This document shows positions 25,659 to 34,962 of a DNA stretch of 52,067 bases, in pieces. This DNA is from Chitinophagales bacterium (GTDB taxonomy: Bacteria; Bacteroidota; Bacteroidia; Chitinophagales; Chitinophagaceae): NCBI GenBank assembly GCA_013298665.1, contig JAAFIK010000033.1, forward strand, positions 1-52,067, given 5' to 3'. Each line of letters opens with the position of its first letter. Positions within the stretch are counted from its first letter, which is position 1. The notes under the pieces are model-generated. The model ran no database searches. It worked only from the letters and a program-made list of their open reading frames with translations, and had not been told where the DNA came from. The translations under genes were made by a program, and so were the position numbers.

Positions 25659-26561
25659 CTACAGCATATAGCTCACACCTTCAAGGGCAAGATCGGTATC
25701 CGGAAAAACTTCCCTTGTTTCTTCCAGAAAGGCATCAAGCGATTCATACTTGCTGCTGAAATGACCAATCAGTAATCTTTTTACCCTGGCTTGTTGTGCA
25801 ATGGCTCCGGCCTGTATAGTGGTGCTGTGAAACCTTGCTGCAGCACGTTCTTCAAGATCTTTCAGGTAAGTGGTTTCATGGTAGAGCAGGTTGGCATTTT
25901 TTACACGTTCCGCCAGTGATGTATCGAAGATTGTATCTGCGCAATAGGCATAAGACTTCGGTGGCGGTGATGGTATGGTTACTTCAGTATTGCGGATGAC
26001 GGTTCCTGTTTTTGTCGTATAATCTTCGCCCTTCTGGAGGTTGTCGTAAAAGGCAGCGGGTATTTCTGCGGCCCTTACATTTTCGATCACCAATTTTCTG
26101 GGTTTCTTTTTCTGGGCAAAAACAAAACCCCAGCAGGGAATACGGTGCTGTACGGGAAAACAGTGTACGGTGATGCGTTTATCATCCACCACCTGTCCCT
26201 CTGCCGGTAAGGGCAGAAAATGAAGCGGGTAGGGGAGGCGGGTATCTGCCACCTGTAGTTGTGTATTGATGATGCCTTCCAATGCTGCGGGGGCATGCAG
26301 GTACAAATCCTGTGTACGCCCCAGCAACCCCATACTGGTCAGCAGACCGATGAGTCCGAAATAATGATCGCCATGCAGGTGGGAGATAAATATCCGGGTA
26401 ATCTTACTCCGTCTTATTTTGTATTTCGTCATCTGCAATTGTGTGCCTTCACCACAATCAATGAGGTAACTCTCTTCCTGCAGGCTGAGTACCTGTGCTG
26501 TTGGGTTGCGGTTATACGCAGGTATAGCAGAATTATTTCCTAAAATCGTTATTCCGAGCAT
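25659..26561 (-). CDS. rnz: Ribonuclease Z
   Basis: A 300-residue metallo-beta-lactamase-fold endonuclease that trims the 3' ends of tRNA precursors. The zinc-binding motif SHLHGDHYFG lies near residue 62, HETTYL and GHFSSKY supply later ligands, and the N-terminal part LGNNSAIPAYNRNPTAQ is typical of RNase Z. Translation is taken to start at 26561 (MLGITILG); an in-frame ATG at 26624 would add 21 residues without family support. It converges with the esterase gene, whose stop is 2 bp away, with no terminator between. Confidence 0.94.
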   Translation of the reverse strand: MLGITILGNNSAIPAYNRNPTAQVLSLQEESYLIDCGEGTQLQMTKYKIRRSKITRIFISHLHGDHYFGLIGLLTSMGLLGRTQDLYLHAPAALEGIINTQLQVADTRLPYPLHFLPLPAEGQVVDDKRITVHCFPVQHRIPCWGFVFAQKKKPRKLVIENVRAAEIPAAFYDNLQKGEDYTTKTGTVIRNTEVTIPSPPPKSYAYCADTIFDTSLAERVKNANLLYHETTYLKDLEERAAARFHSTTIQAGAIAQQARVKRLLIGHFSSKYESLDAFLEETREVFPDTDLALEGVSYML

Positions 26562-26669
26562 GTCTACAGGATTCTTTAAAATGAAGATAGCGGTTTTCCC
26601 GGCTAATGACAACGTTGTGGTCAATTGTCGCTGCTTATAATAAATTTTAATATGTAAAAACTTTTATTT

Positions 26670-26677
26670 TATCTTTG
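26670..26677 (+). promoter_or_regulatory. Candidate -7 element before the second T9SS gene
   Basis: TATCTTTG is an exact TAnnTTTG match. It lies 133 bp before the ATG at 26811, which predicts an untranslated leader of about 125 nt. No TTG is found at 17-23 bp upstream. Confidence 0.5.
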
Positions 26678-26810
26678 CATTGCTTATTCCTCTTCCTCTT
26701 CAAAACCATTGGATTCCTCTATCTTCAGATGTAGTCAATATTCCTGCAAAGCCACTTTTAAAAGACAGTAGCCGGTAAAGCCGCTTGGTAAACCTTATAA
26801 ATGTATTGAA

Positions 26811-28220
26811 ATGAAAAAAATTTTTACACTTCTGTGTACAGCAGTTTTGTGCTATACACTCTCTGCTCAGAATCCGGCGAATTGCAATGCCAGTAATTGT
26901 ACCACCAACAGCAATATCGACCAGTGTGCTGCAGGTTCGTCCAACGTAGTTACTAACTTCCAGAACAAAGTACAGAAAGCCGGTAACCCCTGTGGCAATG
27001 GCCTCTGTGTCAATTCCGTCTGGCGCTATACCAATGCAGCAACGGTAAGCGGCAACCAGGTGGATGCAGAAGTAAGAATTGTTGCCATCAGCAATGCGGT
27101 TTTAGACAATATTGACGACGACGCCGCCACAGATCAGGGGGGCAACAGTATTGCTAATTTCTTTGCGCCGCGCATCGGTTCGGATGTAAACCTGAACGCC
27201 AGCGACCGGCGGGGGTATGTAGAGTTTGAAATTAAATTCTACCAGCACTTCACCAACAATGCACTGAATTTCATTACGCTGCAACTGCTCACGGGTCTGA
27301 ACTTTGTGCACTACGATATTGACGGACACAGCAATGGCGCCAATGGCTGGTTTCGTGAGCTCGGCGATGTTAAAACCATTACGGCTACCAACCCAACACT
27401 CTTTGCTGCGAGTGGTACCGAACTTACAACAGATGGGAGTGCACCAGCGGGCTGGAAAGGGTTTCTTGGTTCTGTTTGTGAACGCACCGGTGTTTCCCGT
27501 TGTGCGGAAGTAGCGGTAGCCGCAAATTATACCGGTGCACAGTCCACCATCAGTTTCCGCATGGGTTATGATTATAAGGCCGGATCTAATGAGGGACAGC
27601 CTGTCCGTCAGTACGGTGCGCGTTTTGGTTGCTTCGACTTTCCCGGTGGTGGTCCATTGCCGGTAACGATGAGTAACCTTGGTGTAAACTACAACGCGGG
27701 TGTGGCCACACTCAACTGGACAGCATTGTACGAAAGTAATATGAAGGGCTATGAGGTAGAACGCAGCCTGGACGGTATCTTCTTTGAGAATGTTGGTTTT
27801 GTTGGTGCGCGCAATCAATTAGGCATCAGCCAGCTTTACCAGTTCAGCAACAATATTGCCAATACTGCGGGTAAGGTTGTATACTACCGCCTGCATATAA
27901 TTGATCTTGATGGCAAGATGCGCTATTCAAATATAGTGATGGTACGCAAAGATAAAAATGCGGCAGTTGGTTTCTCCATCAGTCCCAACCCCGCAACCAC
28001 GCGCACACAACTGCGCATCGAAGCAGTGGCCGGTGGTAAGGCTGAAATCACGCTTTCCGACGCTGCCGGACGTGTGGTGAGCCGCCAATCTGCATTAATC
28101 GCTACCGGCAGTAACCTTATTGTATTGGATGGATTGGGACGTTTGGGTAATGGTGTTTACCATGTAAAAGTGACCACCAACGGCATTGACTTTTCCCAAA
28201 GGCTGGTGATTCAGCAATAA
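26811..28220 (+). CDS. Secreted protein with type IX sorting domain
   Basis: A 469-residue exported protein with a signal peptide ending near TLSAQ (residue 19), a cysteine-rich first part (several Cys within residues 24-65), and an uncharacterised domain to about residue 275. The proline-poor linker domain (LPVTMSNLGVNY, then LNWTALYESNMKGYEVERS) and the final 75 residues (ISPNPATTRTQL to GVYHVKVTT) are the usual T9SS type A ending, so the product should be surface-attached or released. No enzymatic motif was found. Its leader and terminator mark it as a single transcription unit. Confidence 0.88.
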   Translation: MKKIFTLLCTAVLCYTLSAQNPANCNASNCTTNSNIDQCAAGSSNVVTNFQNKVQKAGNPCGNGLCVNSVWRYTNAATVSGNQVDAEVRIVAISNAVLDNIDDDAATDQGGNSIANFFAPRIGSDVNLNASDRRGYVEFEIKFYQHFTNNALNFITLQLLTGLNFVHYDIDGHSNGANGWFRELGDVKTITATNPTLFAASGTELTTDGSAPAGWKGFLGSVCERTGVSRCAEVAVAANYTGAQSTISFRMGYDYKAGSNEGQPVRQYGARFGCFDFPGGGPLPVTMSNLGVNYNAGVATLNWTALYESNMKGYEVERSLDGIFFENVGFVGARNQLGISQLYQFSNNIANTAGKVVYYRLHIIDLDGKMRYSNIVMVRKDKNAAVGFSISPNPATTRTQLRIEAVAGGKAEITLSDAAGRVVSRQSALIATGSNLIVLDGLGRLGNGVYHVKVTTNGIDFSQRLVIQQ

Positions 28221-28251
28221 TTACATTACTACTGTTTGAAATAACCAATGC

Positions 28252-28288
28252 AGGGGCTGTCTCAAGAGGGGGCAGCCCCTCTTTATTT
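28252..28288 (+). terminator. Terminator after the second T9SS gene
   Basis: Stem AGGGGCTGTC/GGCAGCCCCT (10 bp with one G-T pair) with a 9-nt loop, followed by CTTTATTT. It starts 32 bp after the stop codon and faces a convergent gene. Confidence 0.88.
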
Positions 28289-28365
28289 GTGCAGAGAAAT
28301 ATATACAGCGTTGAAGATTCAGGCTGTTTTCCGGATCCGGTTGCGCTGTTTGATTGATGTCTCTG

Positions 28366-29511
28366 TTATTTAAGCGGGGAGCGCTGCCCTGCGAGGTAAC
28401 CTTCTTTATCAAGGATATATCCGGTGATCCAGCCTGTCTGGCCATTCTTGATGAGCCTGAATTTTTTACTGCTGTTGGCCGCTTCAAACTGCCGCATGAT
28501 GCGCAACATCAGGGTGCTGCCGGCAAGCAGAGCTTTTACATCAAATACATTGATGATCTTTTGTACCTGTTTCCTGATCTTTGATACCTCGGCAGCAGCC
28601 ATACCCTTGATCACCAGTTTGTTGGTGTCGGGTATATCGGCGTTGTACTTAATAAGGTTTTCCCGGAAACGCACCACATCTTTGTAACTCACTTCAAGTG
28701 CCTGGTCTGCAGACTTTTCGGGGTTGAGTAAGGTCGCAACCGCCCAGGCGATGCCGCCGCTGATGGCCATGGTAGTACTGGATGGATAGGCACCACTGGC
28801 ATTTACTGCATAAATGATTTCCTTTTTCTCCAGGCTGTCCACCACCGTATTTACATTATTTTTAAAGCCATTAAAATCGCAATTGGTACCGCAGCCTTTT
28901 TCGGTAAGTGTGGTGGTACTCTTGGTACCGCTGGGCAGTTGAAACATGACAAAGGATTTTGTATCGCTGTTGAAATAGCCCCCCTTGGTATTACCGCTGC
29001 CGATATCAATAAGAAAGGTATTGTACCGGTTCTCTTCGCTGATGATGCCATAGTGCGAGAGCATCGATTCCTTGAGTACGCTTATGACTTCTACATTACG
29101 CTCTTCTTCTCCGGTTTTGATCCTGAAGGCATCAATAAAGGTTTGGAGATGCCCTGTTTTGCCATTTTTATCGGCCTGTGCCTTTACGCCGCTGCTGATG
29201 ACGGTGGCAATATCGGCAGGTACTACTTTCCAGTCTTTACGCGTATAATCGTACAGGCCGGTAAGGGCATTCATTGTTGCGTCAAAAGAAGCTGCGGTAA
29301 AAGAGGAGAAATCAGAATTGATGGCACTGTCTTTCAGTACCTTGAAATAATCCTTATCCGTCAGCGATCGTTCGAGGATGGTGAGTTTGACCCCCTTTGA
29401 GCCCACTTCGATACCCGCGATTTTTTTGAGGGTAACATTGTTTTGCGCTGTTACGGGTGTAATCGCAGCCCAAAGTATGCCCAGCAGTGCGATGATGTGT
29501 TTGCCTGTCAT
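28366..29511 (-). CDS. Secreted Ppx/GppA-like ASKHA-fold protein
   Basis: A 381-residue protein with a signal peptide (cleavage after VTAQ, residue 23). Two glycine-rich blocks typical of the actin-like ATPase superfamily follow: AGIEVGSKGVKLTILE near residue 31 and FLIDIGSGNTKGGYF near residue 167, plus a MAISGGIAWAV block near 250. Spacing and wording are closest to exopolyphosphatase/GppA proteins. Those are cytoplasmic, whereas this one appears to be exported, where ATP is scarce; a polyphosphate-like substrate or a non-catalytic binding role would fit better. Function is inferred and unproven. Confidence 0.65.
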   Translation of the reverse strand: MTGKHIIALLGILWAAITPVTAQNNVTLKKIAGIEVGSKGVKLTILERSLTDKDYFKVLKDSAINSDFSSFTAASFDATMNALTGLYDYTRKDWKVVPADIATVISSGVKAQADKNGKTGHLQTFIDAFRIKTGEEERNVEVISVLKESMLSHYGIISEENRYNTFLIDIGSGNTKGGYFNSDTKSFVMFQLPSGTKSTTTLTEKGCGTNCDFNGFKNNVNTVVDSLEKKEIIYAVNASGAYPSSTTMAISGGIAWAVATLLNPEKSADQALEVSYKDVVRFRENLIKYNADIPDTNKLVIKGMAAAEVSKIRKQVQKIINVFDVKALLAGSTLMLRIMRQFEAANSSKKFRLIKNGQTGWITGYILDKEGYLAGQRSPLK

Positions 29512-29603
29512 GTTTTACTATTGTGCTGCAAAAATCTCATTTGGCAAGCGCTTTTGAACAGACAGGGCATAGTTGTGGGGAATTTGTTTATAACCGGAAT
29601 ATA

Positions 29604-30383
29604 CTACCAGGTTCTCAACGCCTGCGGATGAAAAGTCCACTCCGGTGTTACGATGTCATTTACGGCATCAGCCTGGTACCAGGGAGAATTGCCGGTATTG
29701 GCGGGGTTGCGGAGCAGGTGAATGTCTTGTGCAGGCATATAGCTCTGTGCCAGCAGGAATATTTTTTCGTGCTGTGCATTTTCGGCCACATCAACCACGA
29801 GTACAGCGTGCCCGGGAAACCCGCCCCGGATCAGTACATCGCCTGGTTCGAGTGCCGCCCAACTTCGGGGTTGCAACTGTTTTTCCAGCGAAGCCGAGCC
29901 ACACATACCAAACACCTGTTGCAGGTACTGGTCAAAATGTACACGGGTATAGGGTGGGGTAAAAGCATAGGCTTTGCCATTGTTGTCGCGAAAAAGGATC
30001 TGGTTCCAGTTTTGCCGGGCAAAAAGATATTCTGCCCTCAGCCGCATCACCGCATCAGCGCACTGCTGGAGATCCTGTTTGCCTACGCTGACGTTGAATA
30101 CGGCAAACTGTGCCGATTGGTTGTACTTGGGCTGACCATTAAAGAGATAAACCGTTTTGTCTTTTTTTAAGGGTAAGGTTCGCAGGTAATGCGTGAAACT
30201 GGTGCTGTCTGCGGTGGTACGGGTAAAACCCTCCGGAAGAGGAATGTGATCCGGAAAGGGGTAGGGATTGTTGTCTGAAACGACAAAACGGGTTGCCGAT
30301 CCGGAGCGGGCAGGGCTGCCGGCTCCCCCCTGCTGGGTACAGCCAGCGGCAAAAAACAGCATTATTGCGGTACGTAAGCGCAT
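29604..30383 (-). CDS. DUF4846 lipoprotein
   Basis: A 259-residue protein with a lipoprotein signal: a short hydrophobic stretch ending in the lipobox-like FAAGC, so the mature protein would be lipid-anchored at C15. The rest matches the DUF4846 family, with a cysteine in GMCGSASL near residue 160 and a histidine in GGFPGHAVLVVDVAEN near 190, followed by FLLAQSYMPAQDIHLL. The Cys/His pair and their spacing suggest a papain-like NlpC/P60-type fold and hence a possible peptidoglycan hydrolase; this is inference. It is divergent from the response regulator gene. Confidence 0.85.
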   Translation of the reverse strand: MRLRTAIMLFFAAGCTQQGGAGSPARSGSATRFVVSDNNPYPFPDHIPLPEGFTRTTADSTSFTHYLRTLPLKKDKTVYLFNGQPKYNQSAQFAVFNVSVGKQDLQQCADAVMRLRAEYLFARQNWNQILFRDNNGKAYAFTPPYTRVHFDQYLQQVFGMCGSASLEKQLQPRSWAALEPGDVLIRGGFPGHAVLVVDVAENAQHEKIFLLAQSYMPAQDIHLLRNPANTGNSPWYQADAVNDIVTPEWTFHPQALRTW

Positions 30384-30398
30384 AAAACCTTATTTTTG
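30365..30398 (+). promoter_or_regulatory. Candidate promoter of the response regulator gene
   Basis: TTG at 30365-30367 and TATTTTTG at 30391-30398, 23 bp apart, fit the Bacteroidota pattern TTG-N17-23-TAnnTTTG at its upper spacing limit. The start codon is 77 bp further on. The -33 part overlaps the start of the divergent lipoprotein gene. Confidence 0.55.
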
Positions 30399-30475
30399 TT
30401 GATTAATAACGAACAGGATTTGCCACCTGTGATGCACATCGGGGTTTGTTTCATATAAAAAAATGTTAAAAGGCT

Positions 30476-31639
30476 ATGGCCAATATTCTGATCATCGACG
30501 ATGAAAGGGCGATACGAAAAACATTGGGAGAAATATTAAGCTACGAAGGTTACAAGATTGATGAGGCGGGTGATGGAGAAGAAGGCCTGAAAATGTTTGG
30601 CGATAAAAGCTATGATGTGGTGATTTGCGACATCAAGATGCCCAAAGTAGATGGTATTGAGTTTCTCGAAAAAGCCAAGCAAATTAATCCGGACATACCT
30701 GTGATCATGATCAGTGGTCATGGTAATATTGATACTGCAGTAGAGGCGGTGAAGAAGGGTGCGTTTGATTATGTAAGCAAGCCACCAGACCTCAACCGGC
30801 TCCTGATTACCCTGCGTAACGCGCTGGATCGCCAAACGCTGGTTACAGAAACCAAGGTGCTGAAGCGGAAAGTAAGCCGGGTACAGGAAATGATTGGCGA
30901 AAGCCACCCCATCCGGAAAATTCGCGATACCATAGAAAAAGTGGCGCCTACAGATGCACGTGTATTGATTACCGGGGAGAATGGTGCAGGAAAGGAACTG
31001 GTGGCCCGGTGGATTCACGAAAAAAGCAACCGCAACAGCGGCCCGATTGTGGAAGTAAACTGTGCGGCCATACCTGGCGAACTGATTGAAAGTGAACTCT
31101 TTGGGCATGAAAAGGGTTCTTTTACTTCAGCCATTAAACAAAGGATTGGTAAATTTGAACAGGCGCACGGGGGTACATTGTTTCTGGATGAAATCGGTGA
31201 TATGAGTCTTGGCGCACAGGCCAAAGTACTCCGTGCGCTACAGGAAGGCAAGATTACGCGTGTGGGGGCTGATAAAGACATCAACGTGGACGTAAGGGTT
31301 ATTGCAGCCACCAATAAGGATCTGCTTCGGGAGGTGGATGATAAAAATTTCCGGCTTGACCTCTATCATCGCCTCGGTGTTATCATTATACACGTACCTT
31401 CGCTGAACGACAGACGTGATGACATCCCCTTACTGGTTAACTATTTCTTAGAAAAAATTGCCGATGAATACGGGCAACCCCCGAAAAAGATCGAAGACAA
31501 TGCAATGGAAGCGCTTAAGGCGTATAACTGGACGGGAAATATCCGTGAACTGCGTAACGTGGTGGAACGGCTGATCATCCTTTCGGATAAAGCCATTACT
31601 GCGGAAGACGTTGAAAACTATGTACAACCCAAACGGTAA
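30476..31639 (+). CDS. Sigma-54-type response regulator lacking a DNA-binding domain
   Basis: A 387-residue NtrC-like protein. Residues 1-120 are a receiver domain with acidic D8/D9, phosphorylation site D52 and the conserved lysine in VSKPPDL. An AAA+ domain follows at about 135-375: Walker A TGENGAGKE, Walker B GGTLFLDEIGDM, and the segment ELFGHEKGSFTSA, where the sigma-54-contacting loop reads GSFTSA instead of GAFTGA. The protein stops 12 residues after the AAA+ domain (AEDVENYVQPKR), so the usual Fis-type helix-turn-helix is absent. It may activate from solution or through a partner, or act in another way. No histidine kinase is adjacent. Confidence 0.9.
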   Translation: MANILIIDDERAIRKTLGEILSYEGYKIDEAGDGEEGLKMFGDKSYDVVICDIKMPKVDGIEFLEKAKQINPDIPVIMISGHGNIDTAVEAVKKGAFDYVSKPPDLNRLLITLRNALDRQTLVTETKVLKRKVSRVQEMIGESHPIRKIRDTIEKVAPTDARVLITGENGAGKELVARWIHEKSNRNSGPIVEVNCAAIPGELIESELFGHEKGSFTSAIKQRIGKFEQAHGGTLFLDEIGDMSLGAQAKVLRALQEGKITRVGADKDINVDVRVIAATNKDLLREVDDKNFRLDLYHRLGVIIIHVPSLNDRRDDIPLLVNYFLEKIADEYGQPPKKIEDNAMEALKAYNWTGNIRELRNVVERLIILSDKAITAEDVENYVQPKR

Positions 31640-31858
31640 AAGCAAATTGCTAACCTGTTGATGTAAAGTAACTGCCTGCTGCACATGCAACTTGTCTGGC
31701 TACATGTACAATCAATACGTCAATGGTTTTTCTGGTTATGCACATTTTATTGAACAATATTGCAAATGGCTGACCGGTGTACCGGAAACATTTACACATT
31801 ACTGTAAATCAAACACCTGGTCATACCAATCATTAAACAAAAGGAGATATTCCAAACA

Positions 31859-32584
31859 ATGGAAAAAACAATCGGGTATATTACAGATCTTCATATTGAT
31901 GAAGCATTTCCCATTACCCATGGGGTGGAGGCAAGAAAAAACTGGGGACGTATCTTAAGCGACCTGGCCGAAAAGCAAATTGGCAACATCATCCTGGGTG
32001 GTGATATTGGTGAACCCGCATCCAATGAGTGGCTGTTTCAGTCGCTTGATGCGGCGGGGGAAACGGTGGCCATCACCTTAGGTAATCACGACACATTCTG
32101 GGAGGTAAAAAAACACCACAAGATCAATTCTGTGAGTAATGAAGGCGAGTTGTACCGTAGTGAAGAAGACGAACACCATACTTATTTTTTTCTCGATTCC
32201 TCTTCGGGTAAAATGAGTACGGCGCAGTTGGAGTGGTTGAGTGAAGGTTTACTGCGTACCACCAAGAACGTGGTGGTCTTTATCCATCACCCCATCCTGG
32301 GCGTGCATACCCCCATTGACCGGCAGTACCCGTTGACGAACAGGGATAAAGTAAAAGAACTGCTTTTCCGTCATAAGAAAGATGTAGTAATCTTTTGCGG
32401 CCATTATCATATGGAAGATTTTGCGGAAGACACCAATATCAGGCAATACATCACCCCGGCTGCGTCTTACCAGGTGGTGAAGAAAGCCAAAGGTATTGAG
32501 ATTGATGCCGGTACATTCGGCTACCGCATCATCCGCTTTGTGGAAGGCCGTATAGAAACAGAAGTGGTGGTCATGGCAAAGTAA
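31859..32584 (+). CDS. Cytoplasmic metallophosphoesterase
   Basis: A 241-residue calcineurin-like phosphoesterase without signal peptide or membrane segment. Metal-binding motifs in order are GYITDLHID, ILGGDIGE, LGNHDTFW, VFIHHPI and FCGHYHMED, a complete two-metal active site. Substrate is unknown; relatives cut phosphodiesters in nucleotides, DNA or lipids. An AAAGGAGAT sequence 9 bp before the ATG is an unusually good Shine-Dalgarno site for this genome and supports the start at 31859. It stands alone, 219 bp after the response regulator gene and convergent with the next. Confidence 0.88.
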   Translation: MEKTIGYITDLHIDEAFPITHGVEARKNWGRILSDLAEKQIGNIILGGDIGEPASNEWLFQSLDAAGETVAITLGNHDTFWEVKKHHKINSVSNEGELYRSEEDEHHTYFFLDSSSGKMSTAQLEWLSEGLLRTTKNVVVFIHHPILGVHTPIDRQYPLTNRDKVKELLFRHKKDVVIFCGHYHMEDFAEDTNIRQYITPAASYQVVKKAKGIEIDAGTFGYRIIRFVEGRIETEVVVMAK

Positions 32585-32611
32585 TCATATGCCCGTCTGT
32601 TAAGCCCTGCG

Positions 32612-33550
32612 CTATTTTGCATACCGCACGGTAATCGCTGCATTTGTCTGCAAATCAAAAGCTGCGCGGAGTTCGTAGCGCTGTTCACCTGCATAAATAA
32701 CCAGGAAAGCCGTATTGGGTGGTATCGACCCGAGATTATTGGCAAACAGGATAATCTGGTGGGGCTGTCCATCTTTGGGCAGGGGAATATCAATGGTTTG
32801 TCCCTTTACGGTAATCAATGCCTGGTTGAGTAATATTTTGTTGTCGAAAAACACCGTAACCGTATCATGGTCCATCACCCCATTGTCAAAAAGTGTCATA
32901 CGCAGGGTATCGGCTGATGTGGTAATGCTTTGGATGGTTTTTGTTTTACGTGCTTCTTTAAGGGTATTGGTTTCAACAACAGGTGGTAGTGTTTTCTGCA
33001 CAAGAGTATCGATGATGGGGGCTGCAGGAGATGCAGGCGCAACAGCAGCAATATCAGCATTAACCGGCCGGGGCAGGCTATCGCCCATGATCTGCTTTTC
33101 GTACCGGCGCAATACGGCCATAATGAATGGGGTTGAATCAACGGCTTCACTTTCACGCCTGAGTGTAGCTGTGGCTACGGTAGCGATATTGAGTATATTG
33201 GTAAGGAAGGATTGGCCGGAAATGGGGCCGATGAGATAGTCCTGTCCATCGATCTTACGATACCCGAGTTGGTAATTGGCCAGTTCATGATCTTTGGTAC
33301 CTTCGATCATCTGGAAACCGCTGCCCCGCAGTTGTTGTTTACGACCGGATACCCGGCCTGCAAAATTTGCCCGGCAATATCCACCGCCACCTTCATCATA
33401 CGTATAGCCATAACAGGAATCGCCGATGTGTACAATCACCAGTTTCAGGAATGTACCACGACCTTCATCACCCACCCATGTGCCGGTAAGGTTCTGTGCG
33501 GCAATACTACCGGGCAGACTCATCAGGAGACAAAGTAAATATTTGTACAT
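32612..33550 (-). CDS. Hypothetical secreted protein
   Basis: A 312-residue protein with a signal peptide (MYKYLLCLLMSLPGSIAAQ, cleavage after residue 19). The first half begins NLTGTWVGDEGRGTFLKL, a lipocalin-like opening often seen in exported Bacteroidota proteins, with a Gly-rich EGGGGY stretch. A Pro/Ala-rich linker at about 205-235 leads to a compact C-terminal beta-rich domain (VMDHDTVTVFFDNKILL onward). No named family is recognised. The start at 33550 is chosen because it gives a clean signal peptide; an in-frame ATG at 33649 adds 33 basic residues. Confidence 0.78.
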   Translation of the reverse strand: MYKYLLCLLMSLPGSIAAQNLTGTWVGDEGRGTFLKLVIVHIGDSCYGYTYDEGGGGYCRANFAGRVSGRKQQLRGSGFQMIEGTKDHELANYQLGYRKIDGQDYLIGPISGQSFLTNILNIATVATATLRRESEAVDSTPFIMAVLRRYEKQIMGDSLPRPVNADIAAVAPASPAAPIIDTLVQKTLPPVVETNTLKEARKTKTIQSITTSADTLRMTLFDNGVMDHDTVTVFFDNKILLNQALITVKGQTIDIPLPKDGQPHQIILFANNLGSIPPNTAFLVIYAGEQRYELRAAFDLQTNAAITVRYAK

Positions 33551-33861
33551 GGCGGTCAGTTTGTTTATGCGACTTGTTTGTTTCTTTTTCATGCGCAGAC
33601 GCAGAATGGTCTGGATGGATACATGAAAGGGTATGCCGACATTCCACACTAAATTTACGACAATACCTGTAAAAACAGGAATATTGTTACAGAAATGATA
33701 CCATAATTGTACAAATGGGAATACTGCAATCTTTTTAACAAAAGTTTCGGGACGTTGTTTGGCGGCATTGCTTCAGCGGAAGCCTTTCGGTGTAGCTTCA
33801 GGTGCGGCAGGTAAATCAGCTCAAGCCGGGAAGGGCAGGACTTTCAGGGTTGCAGAACCCC

Positions 33862-34380
33862 TTAATTCAAGGACACCGGCCGGAGAGGTTTGGTCATCAC
33901 ATAATCATTCATAAAATAACCGCCGCCGATATCAATATCTTCTTCGCCGGTAATGGCAAATGCCAGCTTCTCATAGAAACTGATGGCTTTGTTGTACCGG
34001 TTCACGTTGAGTTCAAGTGCCGTGGCTCCCAGCGGGATGATCTGGCCGGCGATGTAATCAACGAGGTGGCGGCCGATCCCTTTGCCTTGTTGCCCGGGCT
34101 GGATATAGATCTTGTGAAGACGCCAGGTGGTATCATCCGGTGTGGTTCGGGGAGAATAGGCTGCAAAGCCAACCGGAATTTCACCATCACAGGCCATGAT
34201 AAACCGGTGTCCCAGTTCAACGATCTGGCGCCGGAGTGCGTCGGGATGATAGAAAAGATTCATCATATAGGCAATTTGTGCCTCGCTGATGATGCCGCGG
34301 TAGGTGGCTGGCCATGATGTTTCGGCCATAGCCTGAATCTGGTTGACTGCTGTAGCGTCAACAGTAATTACCTGTATCAA
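33862..34380 (-). CDS. GNAT family N-acetyltransferase
   Basis: A 172-residue acetyltransferase that moves an acetyl group from acetyl-CoA to an amine. The CoA-binding loop is IQPGQQGKGIGRHLVDY at about residues 94-110, preceded by the beta-strand LHKIY, and the later NRYNKAISFYEKLAF block is the typical C-terminal GNAT helix and turn. Substrate cannot be inferred. It lies 5 bp after a small secreted protein gene on the same strand, so the two are co-transcribed. Confidence 0.93.
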   Translation of the reverse strand: MIQVITVDATAVNQIQAMAETSWPATYRGIISEAQIAYMMNLFYHPDALRRQIVELGHRFIMACDGEIPVGFAAYSPRTTPDDTTWRLHKIYIQPGQQGKGIGRHLVDYIAGQIIPLGATALELNVNRYNKAISFYEKLAFAITGEEDIDIGGGYFMNDYVMTKPLRPVSLN

Positions 34381-34385
34381 ACCAG

Positions 34386-34850
34386 TTAGTTGATGTTGAT
34401 TTTGAGTTCGGGGGCAAAAAACAAATGTCCCTGCGCATCTTTTACAATAATATCGAAGAAATAAAACTGTTCTCCCTTTTTGAGGGTTTCCTGAATGGTT
34501 TTTTTCCAGATGGGGGGCAGGGGGGTTACTTTAAAAATGCTGGCCGCCATGTCTGAGGCAGCTCTTGCTTTCCCGGTTTCTTCGTCTTCGGTCACGATCA
34601 CTCTTTTATAGGCAAACTGGTAAGAGGAAAGGGTATAAACGATGGCCGGGTTTTTAGCGTCAACAATTTTAAGGGCTGCGTTAATGAGTTCTGAGCCTTC
34701 TGCCACGCTGATGGTAGCAGAATCTTTGTATTTGCCGAGATAGGCAAATGCTTTGGGCGCTTTAAACTTCTGTGCTACCGGTTTTTGCGGCTGTGCATTT
34801 GCCTGGCAGATGCTGAGTGAGAAGATAATGGCCAGTATAGATCGTTTCAT
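34386..34850 (-). CDS. Small secreted protein of unknown function
   Basis: A 154-residue protein with a signal peptide (MKRSILAIIFSLSICQANAQ), then about 135 residues with alternating polar and hydrophobic positions ending in FFAPELKININ. The second half (KTIQETLKKGEQFYFFDIIVKD) is faintly reminiscent of the C-terminal domains of GldM-like gliding proteins, but too weak to call. Two ATG codons are possible, at 34859 and 34850; the latter gives the better signal peptide. It precedes the GNAT gene by 5 bp. Confidence 0.7.
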   Translation of the reverse strand: MKRSILAIIFSLSICQANAQPQKPVAQKFKAPKAFAYLGKYKDSATISVAEGSELINAALKIVDAKNPAIVYTLSSYQFAYKRVIVTEDEETGKARAASDMAASIFKVTPLPPIWKKTIQETLKKGEQFYFFDIIVKDAQGHLFFAPELKININ

Positions 34851-34962
34851 TATTTGCATAGTTGTACCTTATACGTAGAACGAATTTACACCTAAATTAG
34901 TATTGTCTGCAACTGGTAATGTTAATCTTTACCGGGTCCGGCCAGGTTTATCCGTTCAATAG

